Source of the DNA: Enterococcus avium ATCC 14025
GTDB lineage: Bacteria; Bacillota; Bacilli; Lactobacillales; Enterococcaceae
Reading direction: 5' to 3'
NCBI RefSeq assembly: GCF_000406965.1
Contig: NZ_KE136357.1
Span: forward strand, 1,016,853 to 1,080,852
Length of the DNA stretch: 64,000 bases
A program made the position numbers and the translations under genes. Position 1 is the stretch's first letter; the number at the start of each line of letters is the position of its first letter. The notes below the pieces were generated by a model. That model was not told the origin of the DNA and did no database searches. It was given only the letters and a program-made list of their open reading frames with translations. Of the stretch, positions 25,293-33,514 are shown piece after piece.

Positions 25293-25717
25293 TATCGAAC
25301 GACCATTACGTTACATGGTGCGTTATTGACAACATATGCTGTTGTAGAACCTAATAATAACCGAGAGAAAGTTCCCGTTCCGGTAGCGCCCATCAAAATC
25401 AAATCAATTTTTTTCTCTTCTGCAAAAGCAACAATTTTAGCTTTTGGATTTCCATCATCAACGACAGTGTTATAGGATATATCCTCTGGGATCGTTTTTT
25501 CTAATGCTTCCACAACAGTACTTGCAGCTTTTTGTGCTTCCTTTACGATATGATCTACAGCGTAAGGTTCAGCTCCTAAATGATTGGTGTCAGATACGAT
25601 TAAAATATACAAATGTGCATCATTTCTGCGGGTGACTTCGATAGCTTCCTGGAAGGCTCGACGTGCCTGTTCGGATAAATCAACTGCGACAAGTATTTTT
25701 TTGTATGATTCCTTCAT
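25292..25717 (-). CDS. Universal stress protein (UspA family)
   Basis: A 141-residue Usp (ILVAVDLSEQARRAF; GATGTGTFSRLLLGSTTAYVV with the ATP-binding glycines; NNAPCNVMVVR). An AAAAGGGGG site precedes the ATG. It is monocistronic, convergent with the SOS operon. It is more like the genes at 29562 and 30057 than like the first copy in its C-terminus. Confidence 0.9.
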   Translation of the reverse strand: MKESYKKILVAVDLSEQARRAFQEAIEVTRRNDAHLYILIVSDTNHLGAEPYAVDHIVKEAQKAASTVVEALEKTIPEDISYNTVVDDGNPKAKIVAFAEEKKIDLILMGATGTGTFSRLLLGSTTAYVVNNAPCNVMVVR

Positions 25718-25987
25718 AATAAGACCCCCTTTTTTCTATTGTAACGAATTCAGACTATATTTGTACAGCAAATAGTAAACGCTTTCTTTATTAAGATCTT
25801 TTAGGACACGACGACTTTACTAGATATCCTTTTTTAATAAGAAAACCTACAGATCAATTATCGTTAATAATTACTTCAGGATAAAATCATTGTTCATTTC
25901 CTCATATACCACCCACAAAAGCAGAACATGCATATACTTGTTGTAAAGCGATTCAATCATGTGAAAATTTAATACTTTTCCTATAAC

Positions 25988-26087
25988 CAAAAAAAGCACC
26001 TTGATCACAAGGTGCTTAAAGGGGATGCTAGTCAAATAAAACTAGCTAAGAAAGATTGAGAGAGGTCTTCCTCATATTCATATTTTA
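25988..26087 (-). ncRNA. Candidate small RNA, about 90 nt
   Basis: On the minus strand, an extended -10 (TGTTAAAAT, box at 26082-26087) is followed by three successive hairpins: GAGG-AAGA-CCTC (26062-26073), GCTAG-N10-CTAGC (26027-26046) and a perfect 10-bp terminator AAGCACCTTG / CAAGGTGCTT (25994-26017) ending in U. No good ORF lies inside. The nearest minus-strand gene ends 325 bp upstream (26343), so a 3' UTR is less likely. The rest of 25718-26342 is AT-rich with nothing else recognisable. Confidence 0.5.
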
Positions 26088-26342
26088 ACAGATTTCTTTG
26101 CAATTTTGGTGATTTTACGAATTGTTTTTTTAACATTTTTAAATTTATTCTGAATGTTACTAAATATTTTTATTCCATGAAAGTATTCCCTTTTTTTAAT
26201 TACATTAGAAATAAATTATAAAAATTACTTTTATCAATATATTTAGCCGATTTAGTTCTTATAAAAATATCCTTGAAGCATATTACTACAAGGATATTAC
26301 TATTCTAGTTTGATAATATTTTCACAAGAAAGATGAAAAAAA

Positions 26343-26603
26343 TTAGATTTTTACGTATTCTAGTTCAACACCAGCATTTCCATTTTTGGTAGCAACTCGA
26401 TAAGCAGTAGATAAGGTCTCCATGGTGGTAGGATCCAAAGCTAACTTAACAAAAGTCGGTAAATCTAGTTTTTCAACGTCCACTTCTTTCTCCGTTACTA
26501 ATGGCTGCATCATCTTAGCAAAGCCGCCCGTGATTGAAATATTTCTTTTCTCGCAACGAATAGCATCTCGCAGCTCCATTGGATTCGCGACTACTTTTTT
26601 CAT
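26343..26603 (-). CDS. Hypothetical protein
   Basis: An 86-residue protein (MKKVVANPMELRDAIRCEKRNISI). No family recognised. The ATG at 26603 is 8 nt from an AAGGAG site; an earlier ATG at 26609 would be only 2 nt from the site. It is divergent from the HEAT-like gene. Confidence 0.55.
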   Translation of the reverse strand: MKKVVANPMELRDAIRCEKRNISITGGFAKMMQPLVTEKEVDVEKLDLPTFVKLALDPTTMETLSTAYRVATKNGNAGVELEYVKI

Positions 26604-26728
26604 ACCCATCACTCCTTCTTTTTTCGATAATATCATAGAGAGTATCAGAAATCAACGATTTTGTGAATAAAAACACAAAATTATATAACGAGAATTTCTG
26701 TTATACTCTTAAAAAGGGAGTGGATCAC

Positions 26729-27412
26729 TTGGATAAATATATGCAGCGTAAACGACGTGGATGGGCTGAAAATAATGAACTCTTTCCATATAAAGAGAAA
26801 CAACTTGCAGAATTAATAGAGTTACTTTCCTCAAAAGAAGCCCACGAACGGACTATCTCTGCAAAGCTTTTGCCAATAAATTGTGATACAGTAAACATTT
26901 TATTGCATTCTTTGATAAAGGAACCAGCCCTCTACACTCGATTAGCCATTACGGAAAAACTAGAAAGCGGCGATTCAATGACTGCTCAGCAAATGATTCC
27001 TTTTCTTGCCGAAATTGGAACAAATCAGCACCGTTTCCCAGTGGCTCCTTCAAAAAAGAAATCTTTTCCCTTGCCGCGAGATTTGATTGCTCGATCACTG
27101 GGACGTATGAAACCAGAGATTTTTCCAGTTCTTTTAAAAGCTGCAACACAGCTTCCAAATTCGAAGCTGCGGGAGTTGATTGATGCGATCGGTTATATGG
27201 CTTTTTATAATCCCAGTTTGGCAACTGTACAAAATTATCAATCTCTACTTGAAATTAGAAATTCATACAAATCAGACTTATTGATTCAGTGGAAATTTTT
27301 GATCTGCTTTTCAGCTTTTCCCCAAAGTAAAGCACTTTTAGTGGAGGAAGAACAATTTATTCCTGAGGCACAACGATCACTAATAATACTAAACACAAAA
27401 AGGGTTGAATAA
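26729..27412 (+). CDS. HEAT-repeat-like protein, unknown function
   Basis: A 227-residue, all-helical protein whose repeated helical pairs (LAELIELLSSKEAHERTISAK, PALYTRLAITEKL, SLGRMKPEIFPVLLKAA; quoted in short pieces) resemble HEAT/PBS-type repeats. I chose the TTG at 26729, which has AGGGAG 8 nt upstream; the open frame extends to 26663 but without any site. No function is assigned. A hairpin follows the stop. Confidence 0.55.
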   Translation: MDKYMQRKRRGWAENNELFPYKEKQLAELIELLSSKEAHERTISAKLLPINCDTVNILLHSLIKEPALYTRLAITEKLESGDSMTAQQMIPFLAEIGTNQHRFPVAPSKKKSFPLPRDLIARSLGRMKPEIFPVLLKAATQLPNSKLRELIDAIGYMAFYNPSLATVQNYQSLLEIRNSYKSDLLIQWKFLICFSAFPQSKALLVEEEQFIPEAQRSLIILNTKRVE

Positions 27413-27430
27413 TCTATCAGCCCTTTTTAG
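27398..27430 (+). terminator. Terminator after the HEAT-like gene
   Basis: AAAAAGGG / CCCTTTTT around the stop codon, with a 16-nt loop and a T run. Confidence 0.6.
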
Positions 27431-27468
27431 ATGTTTTAAGTTGTTTAATTTGGATTATAAATCTATTT

Positions 27469-27897
27469 TTATCTCACGACCATGACATCGCAAGGAGCAT
27501 TATTGACAACATAATCGGTGGTTGATCCGACAAGCATTCGTTCAAGCCTTCGCTTACCAGTAGCGCTAATATAGATCAGATCAATCTTATATACCTCAGG
27601 TAGTTCAAAATAAAGAGCCTTTTTAGGACTTTCCACACAAATGATCATTTGTTTATTGTAATATTCAATTCCTGAAAACTCTTTTTCTAACAGTTTGAGT
27701 GCGGCTTTCTTCTCTTCTTCGATTATTTGGGCGATTGGCGTTGCACTATTTAGTAGTAAGCCGCTGCTATTAATCACCTGTGCGTTATACAAACGTGCGT
27801 TATTTCGACGTGCGGCTTCAACAGCTTCCATTTATGCTTGATGAGCCTGTGGCGATCCATCTACCGCAGCCAAAATATTGTAATAGCGTTCATTCAT
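27469..27897 (-). pseudogene. Universal stress protein broken by a TAA codon
   Basis: Frame starts at ATG 27897 (MNERYYNILAAVDGSPQAHQA) and meets TAA at 27834-27832 after 21 codons; reading continues in frame with ATG GAA GCT and the rest of a Usp (VEAARRNNARLYNAQVI, GATGKRRLERMLVGSTT-like SATGKRRLERMLVGSTTDYV, NNAPCDVMVVR). TAA is not recoded as Sec, so this is a nonsense mutation. A downstream ATG directly after the TAA could give a 120-residue fragment lacking the ATP-binding N-terminus, but it has no good site. Confidence 0.8.
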
Positions 27898-28058
27898 AAG
27901 CCTTTCCCATTTTTATTCTAGTATAACAAGCGGGCAAGCATTTGTAAGCTCTTTTTCACCGTGATAAGCCTATAATACCAATGTTCCTCACAACGAAAAA
28001 TTTTATTCACAGAACATTAAAAAACCACCTCAAAATGACTTGACGTGGTAAAAAATGA

Positions 28059-28781
28059 CTAATTTTTTTCTAAATACAATGACTGCTGATCAGATTCCTC
28101 ATAGACTTGCTTCATATCAGACCAATCAACTTCACGATTTTGATACCCATAAGGATCATTAACGTAAACAATTTTTTCCTTACGATCAAAGCCAGTAATA
28201 ACGGCTGAATGGACTAATGGCGTGACATACATACTTCCTTGATCTGTCTCCCACAACAACCAGTCATTGTCCTTTGGCACTTGGAAGTCCACCGTCGCGA
28301 CGATCCAGACTGGTGTGCCGCCGGCTACGATAGCCATGATTTTATTGAATGATTTTTTGTTACTCGCGACTACACGATAATCATCCTCCACATATTCTTT
28401 AGCTAATTTTGCAATCGGCTCTACAGCTACACCCATCGCTTCATCTCCACCGGTAATGTCCCCTACGAATCCTAGATGGGGATTTCCATAATTACCAGAT
28501 TCTGTATACAACGGCTGATAATCAAGTTCGTCTGCTAATTCATTTTTGTCTGTATCGTAACCGTAATACTGCAATAGCATCGAAAGAGCCGTAACCTCAC
28601 AACCATTTTCCAAGGCAACATCATCAAACTGGCTCTCTAAGGGAACATCTAACACGATTTTATTTTTTTGTTGAGGTGTCACAATCCGTTCCGTCAGTTC
28701 ATTCTTCCCTTGGGCAAAATAAATTCCTCCACTAACCACTGCTAGGAAAATTAGCAGAATCACGATTCTTTTTTTCTTCAT
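28059..28781 (-). CDS. C39-like cysteine peptidase, membrane-anchored
   Basis: A 240-residue Peptidase_C39_2-type protein. An N-terminal membrane segment (about residues 5-22) is followed by LDVPLESQFDDVA and ENGCEVTALSMLLQYYGY holding the catalytic Cys (about residue 80), then LVHSAVITGFDR with the His and YVNDPYG with the Asp/Asn. It likely acts outside the cell. The ATG at 28781 has AGGTGATGAA upstream. Substrate unknown. Monocistronic. Confidence 0.8.
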   Translation of the reverse strand: MKKKRIVILLIFLAVVSGGIYFAQGKNELTERIVTPQQKNKIVLDVPLESQFDDVALENGCEVTALSMLLQYYGYDTDKNELADELDYQPLYTESGNYGNPHLGFVGDITGGDEAMGVAVEPIAKLAKEYVEDDYRVVASNKKSFNKIMAIVAGGTPVWIVATVDFQVPKDNDWLLWETDQGSMYVTPLVHSAVITGFDRKEKIVYVNDPYGYQNREVDWSDMKQVYEESDQQSLYLEKN

Positions 28782-28979
28782 TTCATCACCTAACATTAAT
28801 AGTCCATCCGAAATTATACGGTTTATAATGAAAAGCAACAAAGAAAAGCCCTCGAAACAGCTAAATTTTAAGTTGTTTTAACCTTTCAATTAATAAAAAT
28901 AAGGATTTGCTAGATACTTTTTTGACATTCATTTCTAAGACTGATATGTTGGATAAAATAATCTTTGGAGGATCTGACT

Positions 28980-29540
28980 ATGAATGCCTTTACTTATCAA
29001 ATTGATGATCATTTAGCTTTTGCCTTTCCTCAGCTAGAAGCTGCTGAAGAACTTTTAGCTTTGATTGAGTCTGATCGATCGCACATTGAAGCCTTTATTG
29101 ATGTCATGGCGGAAACGAAAACGATTGAGGATGAAAAGGACTTTATCAAAATGAAATTGCATGGATATGCGGATGGTACCGATTATCTTTTTTTCATTCT
29201 ACAGGGCCAAAAGATTTGCGGCTGTATCGATATTCATAATATTGACCCCAAAATTGGGAAAGGCGAAATCGGTTACTGGCTGCACTCCTCTTTTACCAAG
29301 CGCGGAATCATTTCAAAAAGCGTTAAAGCCCTTTGTCATTTGGCCTTTAATGATTTCGGAATGAACAAACTGTTAATTTGTGTCGATGTCGACAATGCTC
29401 CTAGCAATCGTATAGCCCAACGCTGCGGTTTTACCCTAACTAGTACTGAACCTCAAGATGCACTGCTTCATGGAAAATTGAGAGACATGAATCACTATAC
29501 TTTATTGAAAAAACAATTTAAAAAAGGTTTTGACGAATAA
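28980..29540 (+). CDS. GNAT N-acetyltransferase, RimJ/RimL-like
   Basis: A 186-residue acetyltransferase similar to ribosomal-protein-serine acetyltransferases (YdaF-like). The GEIGYWLHSSFTKRGIIS and NKLLICVDVDNAPSNRIAQRCGF segments carry the acetyl-CoA-binding strands and the N-x-x-S-x-x-x-A-x-R/xCGF motif (SNRIAQRCGF near residue 145). Start at 28980 with TTTGGAGGATC. Ended by a terminator shared with the next gene. Confidence 0.82.
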   Translation: MNAFTYQIDDHLAFAFPQLEAAEELLALIESDRSHIEAFIDVMAETKTIEDEKDFIKMKLHGYADGTDYLFFILQGQKICGCIDIHNIDPKIGKGEIGYWLHSSFTKRGIISKSVKALCHLAFNDFGMNKLLICVDVDNAPSNRIAQRCGFTLTSTEPQDALLHGKLRDMNHYTLLKKQFKKGFDE

Positions 29541-29564
29541 CTCCTTCGTCAAAACCTTTTTTTA
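29519..29564. terminator. Bidirectional terminator
   Basis: AAAAAAGGTTTTGACGAA / TTCGTCAAAACCTTTTTT, an 18-bp stem between the convergent acetyltransferase and usp genes. Confidence 0.9.
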
Positions 29565-29990
29565 TCGTACGACCATCACATTACATGGAGCATGATTAAC
29601 AATATATCCGCTAGTTGAACCAACTAGTAGACGTTGAAAGCGCCCCTTACCTGTTGCACCCACGTAAATCAAATCAATACCATATTGCTTCGGCAATTCT
29701 TCTGTTAATGCTTTTTTGGGATTACCAATGTATTGAATAAGTTCCATGTTTTGATAGCGACCACGTTCCTTTAGTTTCTCTAGGTATTGTTTAGCTCGTT
29801 GAGATTCCTCTGCTAGGATATCCTCCATCGGCTGCGCGCTGCTCATTAAAATACTAGAATCATCAATCACCTGAACGACGTACAATTTAGCTTCATTTCT
29901 TCTTGCTGCACCGATCGCTTCAAAAAAAGCGCCCTCCGATTGATCAGATCCATCCACAGCAACCATAATATTCTTATATCTACTGATCAT
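29562..29990 (-). CDS. Universal stress protein (UspA family)
   Basis: A 142-residue Usp (IMVAVDGSDQSEGAF at the start; GATGKGRFQRLLVGSTSGYI with the ATP-binding loop). It lies 66 bp downstream of the next usp gene on the same strand and may be co-transcribed with it. An AAGGAGC site precedes the ATG. Confidence 0.9.
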   Translation of the reverse strand: MISRYKNIMVAVDGSDQSEGAFFEAIGAARRNEAKLYVVQVIDDSSILMSSAQPMEDILAEESQRAKQYLEKLKERGRYQNMELIQYIGNPKKALTEELPKQYGIDLIYVGATGKGRFQRLLVGSTSGYIVNHAPCNVMVVR

Positions 29991-30056
29991 ATTATCTGCT
30001 CCTTCAAACTAATGAATTTATTTTTTCCCTATACCATTCTTTTATTATCAAGACAT

Positions 30057-30488
30057 CTAACGAATGACAGTCACGCTACATGGGGCATGGTTAACAACAT
30101 AAGCTGCGGTGGAGCCAATTCGAGACAGGCGAATTTCGCCTTTTCCGGTAGCACCAAGATAAATCATATCAATGTCATTGTCTTTTGCAAACTCAATAAT
30201 TTTTTCTTTTGGACTGCCCAATTCAACAAATGGTTCCACATTCTCAAGTTCTTTACGCGCTGCGTCATGAACTTTTTTCAACATTTCTTTTTCAATTTGC
30301 TCTTTTTCCGCCGCATAGATTTTGCTAAAAGAAAAAGCGCTGGTGGAGAGTTCACTGTCATTAATGATTGAAATAACATTCAGTTTGGCATCGTGACGTT
30401 TGGCTGCTTCAACGGCTTCATCAAAAGCATGCTCTGAATGTTCAGATCCGTCGATCGCTACTAAAATATTTTTGTATTTACTCATCAT
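30057..30488 (-). CDS. Universal stress protein (UspA family)
   Basis: A 143-residue Usp (ILVAIDGSEHSEHAF; GATGKGEIRLSRIGSTAAYVV). The start at 30488 follows AAAGGAGG by 8 nt. With the gene at 29562 it forms a tandem pair. Confidence 0.9.
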   Translation of the reverse strand: MMSKYKNILVAIDGSEHSEHAFDEAVEAAKRHDAKLNVISIINDSELSTSAFSFSKIYAAEKEQIEKEMLKKVHDAARKELENVEPFVELGSPKEKIIEFAKDNDIDMIYLGATGKGEIRLSRIGSTAAYVVNHAPCSVTVIR

Positions 30489-30751
30489 TGTAACCGCCTC
30501 CTTTATTAAATTATAAAGGAAAATAAACGATCTGTGAAACGAAATCAACTTTTTACTTAGTATCTCCTTCGTTGAACTGCGTACAAAATTATCACTATTA
30601 GAAAGCTATCGACATAACTAACCATTTTACCCTCTTCAATCTTATCTACTTAAATAAATCATTTGTTTATACTATTCTGCTATTCTCTGAGCATTTTTCT
30701 TGTATCTTTTTCGACAATCCATTAAGGTTACAGTAGTTCATTTGTTTATCC

Positions 30752-30800
30752 GAGTTCCTTCCCAGGACTCCAGCCGTCGTTGCCCTGCGACGGCTCTTTT
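30752..30800 (+). ncRNA. Candidate small RNA 3' end with C-rich loops
   Basis: Two adjacent hairpins: GAGTTCCT-TCCC-AGGACTC (30752-30770) and a perfect 8-bp AGCCGTCG / CGACGGCT terminator (30772-30795) with loop TTGCCCTG and a U run. Unpaired C-rich loops are typical of sRNAs that mask G-rich ribosome binding sites. No ORF and no strong promoter could be set. Confidence 0.4.
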
Positions 30801-30812
30801 TGAGCAAAAAAA

Positions 30813-30841
30813 TTGCCAAGAAAGCCTTTTCCTATTATAGT
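30813..30841 (+). promoter_or_regulatory. Promoter for the small RNA at 30848
   Basis: TTGCCA, 17-bp spacer, TATAGT: a strong sigma-A match inside a region with no ORF. Confidence 0.7.
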
Positions 30842-30847
30842 AAAAAC

Positions 30848-30922
30848 TGGGTATTACCCATCCTTTATAGAATTTGTTTTTTTCACTTGTGGACCGTTGC
30901 CATCTTTGGCCGGTCTTTTTTT
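30848..30922 (+). ncRNA. Candidate small RNA, about 75 nt
   Basis: Starts about 7 nt after TATAGT; begins with a TGGGT-ATT-ACCCA hairpin, then a U-rich linker, and ends in a terminator (GACCG-N-GCC / GGC-CGGTC) with seven U. Promoter, two hairpins and terminator in correct spacing with no ORF make a compact independent RNA gene. The rest of 30489-31104 is AT-rich and non-coding. Confidence 0.6.
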
Positions 30923-31104
30923 CGGTCCTCATTTTCTCAGTTTGACTACTTACGAGATACTATCTAGCTAGATCCTGAGAACGGTGAAGTTCAACTTCTT
31001 TCTTTACCGAAAAGGATTTTTTAAACGAAAATCACTTCTTTTTCTCCGGTCTTTGTGTGTTAAACTATGTACTGTGATACACAAGTACAAATGGAGGAAC
31101 AGAC

Positions 31105-31320
31105 ATGTATAAAGCTAGTTTAAAAAATATCCTCACTCGAAAAGAAGAACGAACCATTGATCTTACACTACTTCCTAATGTAGGTGACACGTTGCAGCTA
31201 AGACAGCCTGACAAATTTTTGCTGGTTCATGGAATTACTCATATTATTGAAAACGAATCCATCGCATTCGAGATTTTCGTCGAACCGATTGATCGCACCT
31301 ATTGGATGAATGAAATCTAA
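31105..31320 (+). CDS. Hypothetical small protein
   Basis: A 71-residue protein (MYKASLKNILTRKEERTIDLTLLP) with a strand-rich pattern. No family recognised. ATGGAGGAACAGAC precedes the ATG. The gene is 86 bp upstream of the methyltransferase. Confidence 0.55.
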   Translation: MYKASLKNILTRKEERTIDLTLLPNVGDTLQLRQPDKFLLVHGITHIIENESIAFEIFVEPIDRTYWMNEI

Positions 31321-31406
31321 CGAAAGCGAGGACTAACAATGATCGCACATAAGAGAGAGTTTCTCCATGTAGTTTAACCAAATACAAATTACATGGAGGA
31401 ATTACA

Positions 31407-32135
31407 ATGAAAAACATTTATAATAATGAGAAATTTTTTGAAAGCTACAGTCAGATGACTCGCAGTCAACAAGGCTTGGATGGGGCTGGCGAATGGCAGA
31501 CGTTAAAAAGATTGCTGCCTGATTTTAAGAAAAAGCGTGTATTGGACCTGGGTTGCGGTTATGGCTGGCATTGTCTTTACGCAGCAGAACACGGCGCAGC
31601 TTCAGTCATTGGTGTTGATATCTCCGAAAAAATGCTAGAGGTCGCATGCAAAAAAAATACCTTTGACAATATTTGCTACCTTCACGACAGCATTGATAAA
31701 ATCACTTTTGAGCCGAATAGCTTTGATGTCATCATTAGCTCCCTAGCAATCCATTATATTGAAGATTTCAAAAAATTGGCAAAAAATATGGCAGATTGGT
31801 TGGTTTCCGGCGGACAATTCATTTTTTCCGTTGAGCATCCGATTTTTACGGCAGAAGGTTCTCAAGACTGGATTTATGATGCAAATGGTACGATTGTACA
31901 CTTTCCTGTCGATAATTACTTTTATGAAGGAAAGCGCAACGCGCATTTTCTCGGTAGTAATATCACGAAATATCATCGCACTTTAACCACCTATTTAGAT
32001 GATTTGATGACGAATAACTTTCAAATTAAACGCATTGTCGAACCAATACCGCCTGGGAATATGCTGGATATCCCTGGAATGAAGGATGAAATGCGCCGAC
32101 CCATGATGCTGATTGTGAAGGCGGAGAAAAACTAA
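31407..32135 (+). CDS. Class I SAM-dependent methyltransferase
   Basis: A 242-residue methyltransferase. Motif I is RVLDLGCGYGWHCLYA near residue 44, motif II DISEKMLEVA near 73, and FDVIISSLAIHYIEDF near 105. The substrate cannot be named; the C-terminal part is like YcgJ/BioC-type small-molecule methyltransferases. A good ATGGAGGAA site precedes the ATG. Confidence 0.85.
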   Translation: MKNIYNNEKFFESYSQMTRSQQGLDGAGEWQTLKRLLPDFKKKRVLDLGCGYGWHCLYAAEHGAASVIGVDISEKMLEVACKKNTFDNICYLHDSIDKITFEPNSFDVIISSLAIHYIEDFKKLAKNMADWLVSGGQFIFSVEHPIFTAEGSQDWIYDANGTIVHFPVDNYFYEGKRNAHFLGSNITKYHRTLTTYLDDLMTNNFQIKRIVEPIPPGNMLDIPGMKDEMRRPMMLIVKAEKN

Positions 32136-32139
32136 AAAC

Positions 32140-32176
32140 AAATCCCTGAAGATAATAGGTCTTCAGGGATTTTCTC
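32140..32176. terminator. Bidirectional terminator
   Basis: AATCCCTGAAGA / TCTTCAGGGATT between the methyltransferase and the convergent holin gene; it overlaps the holin 3' end. Confidence 0.75.
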
Positions 32177-32438
32177 TGTTGTGTCCATATTTATTCGTAG
32201 CATCATACAACCCACAAGCCATACCACCAGCAACAAGACCTCCGAGCGCCAATTTCCCTAGCGATTGATTGAAAAGAAGCCCCATCGCTACTCCTAACCC
32301 TGTGCCAAGAATTAATGACACTATTGGTAAATACCGTGTAGCTATTAATCTTGTCTGCTTCACACCCTCTGTTATGATCATCATGATCGGTGCAAAGCTC
32401 AACCCTGTCGCCAAAATATGTGTCAAAATCTCATCCAT
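32163..32438 (-). CDS. Holin, A118 Hol118-like
   Basis: A 91-residue protein with three membrane segments (about 10-25, 36-55, 62-80) and a basic-acidic tail. The TEGVKQTRLIATRYLPIVS and GLVAGGMACGLYDATNKYG segments resemble phage A118 holin. Holins permeabilise the membrane and release lysins. The ATG at 32438 overlaps the uviB stop (ATGGATGA), indicating coupling; the in-frame GTG at 32444 is an alternative. No endolysin gene is adjacent. Confidence 0.72.
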   Translation of the reverse strand: MDEILTHILATGLSFAPIMMIITEGVKQTRLIATRYLPIVSLILGTGLGVAMGLLFNQSLGKLALGGLVAGGMACGLYDATNKYGHNRENP

Positions 32439-32646
32439 TTTCACCTATCCTTTCACGTATTCGATTGACAATTGTCTCGATTCTCTCAATTTGTTTAAGT
32501 GACTCTGTTAAATCGTCGATCGTGTTCAAGTAGCGCTCTTCACGTGCATTATTTTGCTTCATCACCCAAACTAATAAAAATACAAAAAGCACTGGAAATC
32601 CGATGCTTTCCGGGTTGTTAAGAACTGTTGAAATAAAGTTATCCAT
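32431..32646 (-). CDS. BhlA/UviB-like holin-like protein
   Basis: A 71-residue protein with one N-terminal membrane helix (about 14-31), then a coiled, charged tail (REERYLNTIDDLTESLKQIE). This is the layout of the BhlA/UviB family; UviB accompanies a UV-inducible bacteriocin in Clostridium perfringens. An AAGGAGCGATG site precedes it. A LexA box lies 236 bp upstream on the same transcript. Confidence 0.72.
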   Translation of the reverse strand: MDNFISTVLNNPESIGFPVLFVFLLVWVMKQNNAREERYLNTIDDLTESLKQIERIETIVNRIRERIGENG

Positions 32647-32718
32647 GCTTCATCGCTCCTTTAAAAATTAATCATCTATCTCCATCTAGACTTCAATTTC
32701 ATTCAGAAGGGTTAAACT

Positions 32719-32829
32719 CTACAGAAATTTCTTTATTTCCTTATACGAACAACTTATAGCCGTCAAAGAGTAGGAAATCCACCTGTCAAAAAACCTCCAA
32801 ACAATCAAAGCCCACGCTGTTAAATTCAT
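32719..32829 (-). CDS. Possible 36-residue hydrophobic peptide
   Basis: ATG at 32829 opens a 36-codon frame (MNLTAWALIVWRFFDRW at the start, Trp- and Phe-rich, with a basic C-terminus) in the leader between the LexA box and uviB. The nearest strong site, GGAGGGGGG, is 21 nt away and sits next to a 6-codon frame instead, so translation is doubtful. It could be a small toxin or leaderless peptide, or chance. Confidence 0.25.
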   Translation of the reverse strand: MNLTAWALIVWRFFDRWISYSLTAISCSYKEIKKFL

Positions 32830-32881
32830 CAAATATATTGCCTGTTCATCCCCCCTCCATTTGATCTACTTACACTATATA

Positions 32882-32895
32882 CGAACGTATGTTTG
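32882..32895. promoter_or_regulatory. LexA (SOS) box of the lysis module
   Basis: CGAACGTATGTTTG fits CGAACRNRYGTTYG at every position. On the minus strand it is followed by TATATAGT, a -10-like box. It therefore puts the uviB/holin transcript under SOS control. Confidence 0.78.
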
Positions 32896-32917
32896 TTTTA
32901 GTGCCAAAAAAAAGACA

Positions 32918-33307
32918 TCATATCCCTAGATGTTCGGCTAGTTCTTCAAAAAAAGCATCCCGTAAACGAATGACTTGCCGTTTACTTAAAAAAACTTGAT
33001 CAGCTACCAAATCGAGATTAACCTTTCGATGATTCGTCATATAAAGCAATTTGATAATTTTTCTTGTCTCTTCCGTCGAATTTTCTAAACACAAAGAAAT
33101 GATTCGCTGATTTCGCTCCAAGTTAATCAGTTGCCGATCAAGGGAAATTGAGATTAATAACTTCTTATCCTTGGTATCTGTATTGGCTCGTTGATGTGTC
33201 TTCTGATTATGCAAAAGTAGCTTTTCTTTTCTTTCCAAGTAATAGTCTTCCATCTTAGGATAATCTTGTAGGATGCCCTTCAAGTAATCTTTCTTCCATT
33301 TCTCCAT
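32918..33307 (-). CDS. Sigma-70 region-4-like phage regulator (ArpU/UviA-like)
   Basis: A 129-residue, charged, helical protein. The C-terminal VADQVFLSKRQVIRLRDAFFEEL is a helix-turn-helix like region 4 of sigma factors, as in ArpU/RinA phage late regulators. It lies just upstream of the LexA box and lysis genes, on the same strand. It could activate the lysis or late genes of an ancestral prophage. The start is weakly set. Confidence 0.55.
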   Translation of the reverse strand: MEKWKKDYLKGILQDYPKMEDYYLERKEKLLLHNQKTHQRANTDTKDKKLLISISLDRQLINLERNQRIISLCLENSTEETRKIIKLLYMTNHRKVNLDLVADQVFLSKRQVIRLRDAFFEELAEHLGI

Positions 33308-33514
33308 CGTCTCTCCTCCTTAAAATAACTAACGTTCCCCACTGGTTACAGGGAACTTCGGATTAATTTTAATGATACATAGCTTAAAAACGTAGTTAAC
33401 TATTTTTTCTAAATTAATGGTAATACATTTCGCGTACTTTGTAAATTTATTTATTCTATTTTGTAGATAAATTAATACGAATCGTGCTATTATAGAGTGA
33501 AAAGGAGTGTGTCT

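Noticed and set aside
27469-27897. Selenocysteine readthrough in the broken usp gene
   Set aside because: The interrupting codon is TAA, not TGA.
30738-30932. 64-codon minus-strand frame over the small RNA region
   Set aside because: No ribosome site, runs through two plus-strand terminators and shows no protein-like pattern.
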